Under the pieces are notes generated by a model, which was not told the origin of the DNA, ran no database searches, and worked only from the letters and a program-made list of their open reading frames with translations. From the NCBI GenBank assembly GCA_027080445.1, contig JALWRY010000501.1, forward strand, positions 1 to 9,963: a DNA stretch of 9,963 bases. Direction: 5' to 3'. Position 1 is the stretch's first letter. Every line of letters begins with the position of its first letter. The stretch comes from Thiohalobacter sp. GTDB taxonomy: Bacteria > Pseudomonadota > Gammaproteobacteria > DSM-19610. Position numbers and translations under genes: made by a program. Of the stretch, positions 5,718 through 9,963 are shown one piece after another.

Positions 5718-8700
5718 ATGCTGAACAAACTGATTGACCTCGGCGTCGAGAACCGCCTGCTGGTGGTGCTGGCGTTGATTGCCGCGATAGTTGGCGGGAC
5801 ACTGATTCTTCCAAAACTGAATATGGACGCATTTCCCGATGTTACCAATGTTCAGGTGCAGATTAATACCGAAGCACGCGGGCTGGCGGCAGAAGAAGTC
5901 GAACAGCTCATCACCTTCCCCATCGAGGCGGTCATGTACGCGCTGCCCGACGTGGAGGAAGTACGCTCGATCTCAAAAACCGGGCTGTCTGTGATCACCG
6001 TGGTGTTCAAGGAAGGCACCGACATCTACTTTGCCCGCCAACTGGTCTTCGAACGCCTGCAGACAGCACGGGAACAGATTCCGGCGGGTATCGGAACGCC
6101 GGGCATCGGCCCCAACACCTCGGGACTCGGCCAGGTATACCAGTACATCCTGCGCTCCGACGACCCGGAAAAATACGACGCCATGGCACTGCGCAGCCTG
6201 AATGACTGGATCGTGAAACTGCTGTTGATGCCGGTACCCGGGGTAACGGAAGTCCTGTCTTTCGGGGGTGAAGTACGCCAGTACCAGATCCAGCTCGATC
6301 CGCAGCGCCTGCTGGCCTACGGCCTGAGCAGCGATGACGTTGCCAAAGCCGTTGAAGCCAACAACCGTAACGCCGGTGGCTGGTATATGAACCGCGGTGA
6401 AGAACAACTGGTCATCCGTGGTGTCGGTTGGGTACGCAGTGGCGAAAACGGTTTACGCGACATCCGTAACATACCCCTCAAGGATGAAGATGGCGTTGCC
6501 GTACGGGTCTCCGATGTCGCGCATGTCGCCTTCGGTCCCGAAATTCGCCAGGGCGCCGTCAGCATGACACGACGAGGTGAAGACGGGCAGGTCAAAGCCC
6601 TGGGCGAAGTGGTCGCCGGGGTTGTGCTTAAACGCCTGGGCGCCAATACCAAGGCCACGATCGACGGCATCGAATCACGCATGGCAGCTATCGCTACAGC
6701 CTTGCCGAAAGGTGTCACACTGGAGCCTTTCTATAACCAGGCCAGTCTTGTCGACCAGGCGGTGAATACCGTCACAAAAGCCCTGCTGGAGGCCTTTGTC
6801 CTGATCGTGATCGTACTGATGCTGTTCCTGGTCAACCTTCGCGCCACGCTGCTGGTACTCATTTCGGTACCGATTTCCATCGGGCTGGCACTGATCGCCA
6901 TGGCGTACTGGGGCATATCGGCAAACCTGATGTCGCTCGGGGGACTGGCGATTGCTATCGGCATGATGGTGGACGGCTCGGTGGTGATGATGGAACACAT
7001 CTTCAGTCACCTGACCCGGCCGGATGCCGAGCACCACGCCTACGCGAGTCACAAACTCGCCGCCGGTGAAAAACACCCGTATAACGCCGCACATGACAGT
7101 CACGGTATCGCTCTGCGCATCCAGGAATCGGCACGTGAGGTCGGTCGCCCGGTGTTCTTTGCCGTATTGATTATTATTCTTGTATTTGCCCCCCTGTTCA
7201 GCCTGGAGGGTGTGGAAGGCAAACTGTTCCAGCCCATGGCCATCTCGATTGTACTGGCCATGCTGGCCTCGTTGCTGGTGGCGCTGGTGGTCGTACCGGC
7301 ACTGGCAACGTATCTGTTCAGGCGCGGTGTGAAACACAAGGACAGCCCGGTCATGCGACCGCTGGAGCGGTTCTATCAACGGGCATTACCCTGGGCACAA
7401 CACAAGCGCAAAACCGTTGTGACCGTGGCGTTGCTGCTGTTTGCCGGCTCACTGGCAATGGTGCCATTTCTTGGCACCGAGTTTGTCCCTGAACTGGAAG
7501 AAGGAACGCTCAATATCCGCGTCACCCTGGCGCCCTCCTCCAGTCTGGATACCGCCATGGATGTGGCCTCTAAACTCGAGGCGCAACTGCTGACTTTCCC
7601 GGAGGTGGAGTATGCCACCAGCCGCGTCGGTCGACCGGAAATCGGTGGTGACCCGGAACCGGTTTCCAACGTGGAGATCTTTGTGGGCCTGAAACCGGTG
7701 GAACAATGGACCAGCGCCAAAAACCGCCAGGACCTGCAGGAACTGATGGAAAAACGCATGTCAATCCACCCGGGTTTGCTGTTCTCCTTCTCACAACCCA
7801 TTGCCACCCGGGTCGATGAACTGTTGTCGGGCGTTCGCGCTCAACTTGCCATCAAGCTGTTCGGCCAGGACCTGGACACGCTGGCGCAAAAAGGGAGTGA
7901 AATCGAAGCGCTGGTCAAGCGGGTAAAAGGCACGCGTGGCGTCGCCATGGAGCAGATCGGCGGTGAAGCACAGCTGGTAGTACGCCCGGATCGCGATGCA
8001 CTCGCCCGTTACGGGATTCCGGTTGCACAGGTCATGGATCTGGTTTCGGATGCGATTGGCGGGCGAAACGCCGGCCAGGTCATCCATGGTAACGAACGCT
8101 ATGACATCAATGTACGGCTGGCAAAGCAATACCGCGACAGCGTGGAAAGTATTCGTGGCCTGATGCTGCAATCTCCCGGCGGCGCCTGGGTACGCCTGAG
8201 CGATGTGGCAAAGGTAGCCATCGAGTCCGGTCCACCACAGATCCGCCGGGACGATGTGCAGCGCCGCGTCGTCATCCAGGCGAACGTCGAGGGTCGCGAT
8301 ATGGGGGGTCTGGTCGCGGAACTACAGCAGCGCATTAACCAGGAGATCGACCTGCCAACCGGTTATACCGTGGTATTCGGCGGGCAGTTCGAAAACCAGC
8401 AACGCGCACAGGCGCGGCTGATGATCGTGGTGCCGCTGTCACTGGCACTGATTTTCCTGCTGCTGTACTTCGCCTTTGGTTCGTTCGGACAGGCCTCACT
8501 GATCATGCTCAACGTACCGCTGGCGCTGATCGGCGGTATCGCCGCCCTGTTTATTTCCGGGCAGTACCTGTCGGTACCGGGTTCGATCGGCTTTATTGCC
8601 CTGTTCGGTGTTGCGGTGCTGAATGGCGTGGTGATGGTGAACGCCATCAACCAGCGGGTGACCGATGGGGCCGAGGCAGATCGCGCCGTATACGAAGGCG

Positions 8701-8915
8701 CCATGTCGCGACTCCGACCGGTGTTGATGACGGCTTCGATTGCCGCGCTCGGGCTGATCCCCATGTTGCTGTCAAACGGTGTTGGATCGGAAGTACAGCG
8801 CCCCCTGGCCACCGTTGTGGTAGGCGGCCTGTTCTCGTCAACCGCGCTGACACTGCTTGTGTTACCGGTGTTGTACAAGGTGTTTTCACGCTCAAAACTG
8901 GCAGAGCGAAAGTAA
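5718..8915 (+). CDS. czcA: CzcA-like heavy-metal RND proton antiporter
   Basis: This inner-membrane pump exports metal cations in exchange for protons. Its 1065 residues match the heavy-metal-efflux (HME) subfamily. Twelve membrane segments are visible: about 13-31, 355-372, 377-397, 404-425, 477-492, 508-532, 566-585, 900-918, 923-945, 953-975, 1000-1018 and 1029-1053, with two large periplasmic domains. HME hallmarks include LPKLNMDAFPDVTNVQVQI, GPNTSGLGQVYQYIL and PVLMTA. In TM4, AIGMMVDGSVVMMEH keeps D419 and E426 (CzcA D408 and E415), but the CzcA D402 position is A413. The three CusA copper-site methionines appear replaced by I600, N651 and E701, which argues against Cu/Ag. The TM4-TM5 cytoplasmic loop (427-476) is long and carries eight histidines. 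AGGAGG (5705-5710) lies seven bases before the start. The likely substrate is a divalent metal such as Zn, Co or Cd; naming follows the family. Confidence 0.92.
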   Translation: MLNKLIDLGVENRLLVVLALIAAIVGGTLILPKLNMDAFPDVTNVQVQINTEARGLAAEEVEQLITFPIEAVMYALPDVEEVRSISKTGLSVITVVFKEGTDIYFARQLVFERLQTAREQIPAGIGTPGIGPNTSGLGQVYQYILRSDDPEKYDAMALRSLNDWIVKLLLMPVPGVTEVLSFGGEVRQYQIQLDPQRLLAYGLSSDDVAKAVEANNRNAGGWYMNRGEEQLVIRGVGWVRSGENGLRDIRNIPLKDEDGVAVRVSDVAHVAFGPEIRQGAVSMTRRGEDGQVKALGEVVAGVVLKRLGANTKATIDGIESRMAAIATALPKGVTLEPFYNQASLVDQAVNTVTKALLEAFVLIVIVLMLFLVNLRATLLVLISVPISIGLALIAMAYWGISANLMSLGGLAIAIGMMVDGSVVMMEHIFSHLTRPDAEHHAYASHKLAAGEKHPYNAAHDSHGIALRIQESAREVGRPVFFAVLIIILVFAPLFSLEGVEGKLFQPMAISIVLAMLASLLVALVVVPALATYLFRRGVKHKDSPVMRPLERFYQRALPWAQHKRKTVVTVALLLFAGSLAMVPFLGTEFVPELEEGTLNIRVTLAPSSSLDTAMDVASKLEAQLLTFPEVEYATSRVGRPEIGGDPEPVSNVEIFVGLKPVEQWTSAKNRQDLQELMEKRMSIHPGLLFSFSQPIATRVDELLSGVRAQLAIKLFGQDLDTLAQKGSEIEALVKRVKGTRGVAMEQIGGEAQLVVRPDRDALARYGIPVAQVMDLVSDAIGGRNAGQVIHGNERYDINVRLAKQYRDSVESIRGLMLQSPGGAWVRLSDVAKVAIESGPPQIRRDDVQRRVVIQANVEGRDMGGLVAELQQRINQEIDLPTGYTVVFGGQFENQQRAQARLMIVVPLSLALIFLLLYFAFGSFGQASLIMLNVPLALIGGIAALFISGQYLSVPGSIGFIALFGVAVLNGVVMVNAINQRVTDGAEADRAVYEGAMSRLRPVLMTASIAALGLIPMLLSNGVGSEVQRPLATVVVGGLFSSTALTLLVLPVLYKVFSRSKLAERK

Positions 8916-8924
8916 TCATTCCCC

Positions 8925-9062
8925 GTCATTCTGGCGTAGGCCAGACAAAAGCGCTTGCGCGTTGAACGCCCGTAGGGGCGGCCCGAAGGGCGAGCGAAGC
9001 GAGTAATCCAGTGGTTTCAACGACATGGATACCGGCTTTCGCCGGTATGACGAATTAATCAG
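8925..9062. repeat. REPIN-like composite repeat (two inverted REP-like palindromes)
   Basis: At the left is GTCAT followed by the stem TCTGGC/GCCAGA (8930-8935 with 8940-8945). At the right is the stem ATACCGGC/GCCGGTAT (9029-9036 with 9041-9048) followed by GAC, so the outer ends read GTCAT...ATGAC, inverted to each other. Between them lies a GC-rich spacer with smaller palindromes (GCCCGAAGGGC, 8981-8991) and GAGCGAAGCGAG. Positions 9006-9062 are repeated in reverse inside nrdB. Two REPs in inverted orientation are the definition of REPINs, which RAYT transposases mobilise in Pseudomonas. No transposase gene is visible here. The element fills the gap between the pump gene and the opposing small gene and may protect the operon's 3' end. 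Confidence 0.7.
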
Positions 9063-9069
9063 TATTCCC

Positions 9070-9345
9070 CTAACGGAAAAGGTAGTGCGGTGTATTCAGA
9101 TAATTCCAGCAACGCGACAGGAAAGACGGTTCGGGTTTGCTTCGCACCCGGCGGGTTTCCGGCCCGGGCGCCGCGCCGGATTTTTTGGCCGGCTCAGGTG
9201 CAGACTGCCTCTCTCGCTTCTCCTGGACCTTGTCCATGCGCCGGGATGCACGCCGCAACATGGCGGTATAGTCCGAACTGGCCGTATCTTCTTCAAGACG
9301 CGCCGAGTGAAACAGGATACCGGTTCTTTTGGGTGTGCTACACAT
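9070..9345 (-). CDS. Hypothetical basic 91-residue protein
   Basis: I do not recognise this protein. It starts at an ATG at 9345 with a strong GGAGG (9354-9358 on the plus strand) eight bases upstream, which is the main reason to believe it; in-frame upstream starts (9369, 9360) have no such site. The product is hydrophilic and very basic in the middle (RRASRRMDKVQEKRERQ, 31-47), then Pro/Ala/Lys-rich and probably disordered (48-73), with a short aromatic C-terminus (SRCWNYLNTPHYLF). It has no signal peptide or membrane segment, and two cysteines (C2, C79). It ends eight bases from the REPIN-like repeat and is transcribed towards the efflux operon. A competing plus-strand frame covers the same stretch but begins in the repeat and lacks a ribosome site. 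Confidence 0.5.
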   Translation of the reverse strand: MCSTPKRTGILFHSARLEEDTASSDYTAMLRRASRRMDKVQEKRERQSAPEPAKKSGAAPGPETRRVRSKPEPSFLSRCWNYLNTPHYLFR

Positions 9346-9461
9346 GAGATGCACCTCCATAAAGCGCAATCTGCCTTGTAGACGGGCTATCGGCAGGAGG
9401 AGGAGACTACTTTAGGTCTGGCACAGAGCGTCCTGTGGCAAGGGATATTAGCTGTTCATTA

Positions 9462-9490
9462 TTGATATACCCTCGCTGAAAGCGTATTTT
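9462..9490 (+). promoter_or_regulatory. Sigma70-like promoter of the 76-residue gene
   Basis: TTGATA (9462-9467) and TATTTT (9485-9490) are separated by 17 bases. The boxes match consensus at five and four of six bases. The predicted start near 9497 would give a leader of about 30 bases to the ATG at 9528. This suggests the small gene is transcribed independently of the efflux operon. Confidence 0.5.
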
Positions 9491-9527
9491 CTGAAATAGA
9501 GTTCACGTAATTTAAAGAGGTGAGAAA

Positions 9528-9758
9528 ATGTCTGCCAGCCTGATTAGAGAAACCAAAAAAGTACTGGCCGGCAAGTCCGGCCGACTGGAAGACCAGGAAC
9601 TGGAATATCTTGCCCGGGAAATCACAAAACTCGGGTTCAAAATCGGCTTTGCCCGCGCTTATGCCGCAGGCCCGACGCTGATGGCGATGCTGCTTGACGA
9701 ACTGGAACGCAAGGAAGAACAGATCAAGCAAATCCGCAAAGTGCTCGGTACCAAATAA
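9528..9758 (+). CDS. Hypothetical helical 76-residue protein
   Basis: I do not recognise this protein. The ATG at 9528 follows AGAGGTGA (9516-9523), a good Shine-Dalgarno, and a sigma70-like promoter lies just upstream, so it is probably a real gene. The product is cytoplasmic and mostly helical: charged N-terminus (MSASLIRETKKVLAGKSGR), an acidic/amphipathic stretch (EDQELEYLAREITKLGF, 21-37), a small Ala/Gly-rich middle (IGFARAYAAGPTLMAMLLDE, 39-58) and a charged C-terminal helix with coiled-coil character (ELERKEEQIKQIRKVLG, 58-74). There is no cysteine, signal peptide or clear membrane helix. A GC hairpin (GGCCGG 9566-9571 with CCGGCC 9577-9582) lies early in the coding region. The next gene starts 36 bases on in the same direction and may share the transcript. 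Confidence 0.65.
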   Translation: MSASLIRETKKVLAGKSGRLEDQELEYLAREITKLGFKIGFARAYAAGPTLMAMLLDELERKEEQIKQIRKVLGTK

Positions 9759-9793
9759 CGGCAGGACCACGTCCGGGAGCCACTTCTGTTAAC

Positions 9794-9963
9794 ATGCAGC
9801 CCGTGGCGGGGCGATACAAAATTTCAATCAGTAAACGGATCCTGGTGATTTTGTCTGTTGCCCTGTTAGCAGGCGCTATCTTGCACACCTCACCGGAACC
9901 CGCGCCTGCTAATACCCATGAACCGGCAAGGATCGGGGCTACACTACCGCCAGATCTTCTGAA
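9794..9963 (+). CDS. Start of an exported or membrane-anchored protein (partial)
   Basis: An open frame runs from the ATG at 9794 through the window end, so only the first 56 residues are visible. It has a basic N-terminus (GRYKISISKR), a hydrophobic segment (ILVILSVALLAGAIL, about 16-30) that is either an uncleaved anchor or a signal peptide, and then a Pro/Ala-rich stretch (SPEPAPANTHEPAR) typical of a periplasmic linker. This layout fits an envelope protein, but no domain is reached and no family can be named. GGGAG (9776-9780) lies 13 bases upstream, rather far, so the start is provisional; a GTG at 9803 is an alternative. Confidence 0.5.
   Translation, partial: MQPVAGRYKISISKRILVILSVALLAGAILHTSPEPAPANTHEPARIGATLPPDLL

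Noticed and set aside
6675..7379. Minus-strand frame of 234 codons opposite czcA
   Set aside because: It is opposite the membrane region of the pump; its His/Gln/Asp-rich composition is the antisense of hydrophobic codons.
8363..8929. Minus-strand frame of 188 codons opposite the end of czcA
   Set aside because: It is wholly antisense to conserved pump sequence, Ser/Thr/Pro-rich, and without its own signals.
8930..8945. Rho-independent terminator of the efflux operon
   Set aside because: The stem is short (six pairs) and is followed by A residues instead of a U-run; it fits the repeat family better.
9025..9381. Plus-strand frame of 118 codons starting in the repeat
   Set aside because: It begins inside the palindrome (MDTGFRRYDE is typical read-through of such repeats), has no ribosome site and opposes a better-supported minus-strand frame.

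Overview
The window looks like a chromosomal segment of a moderately GC-rich gammaproteobacterium. The evidence is a Pseudomonas-type class I ribonucleotide reductase small subunit with the MLSWD start and GGALSWD end, classical Shine-Dalgarno sites, sigma70-like promoters, and REP-like palindromes scattered between genes. No phage, plasmid, tRNA, rRNA or CRISPR signature is visible. The species cannot be told from sequence alone.

Layout. Positions 1-55 may hold the last codons of an upstream gene, perhaps nrdA. A REP-like palindrome (90-111) follows, then nrdB (154-1320). A periplasmic Sel1-repeat protein (1410-2726) is encoded on the minus strand and converges on nrdB, with a second palindrome between them. 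A divergent intergenic region carries a strong sigma70-like promoter (2875-2903). It drives a four-gene metal-efflux operon: a small exported Cys/His protein resembling CzcI (2932-3252), then an outer-membrane channel (3325-4566), a periplasmic adaptor (4585-5706) and an inner-membrane RND pump (5718-8915) of the CzcCBA type. A REPIN-like repeat doublet (8925-9062) follows. The last part holds three small or partial genes of unknown function: a 91-residue basic protein on the minus strand, a 76-residue helical protein with its own promoter, and the start of an exported or membrane-anchored protein cut by the window end.

How it works together. The three efflux proteins should form a tripartite proton-driven pump spanning both membranes and exporting divalent heavy metals, probably of the Zn/Co/Cd class. 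The pump lacks the three CusA copper-binding methionines. Its TM4 motif keeps two of the three acidic residues known from CzcA. The small Cys/His protein probably tunes or senses metal in the periplasm. No regulator gene lies inside the window.

The most unusual signal is a 57-nt REP-like repeat unit, exactly 19 codons long, lying in frame inside the N-terminal part of nrdB. A near-identical inverted copy (53 of 57 positions) forms half of the doublet downstream of the efflux operon. This looks like a mobile or recombining palindromic repeat that has been turned into protein-coding sequence in an essential gene.
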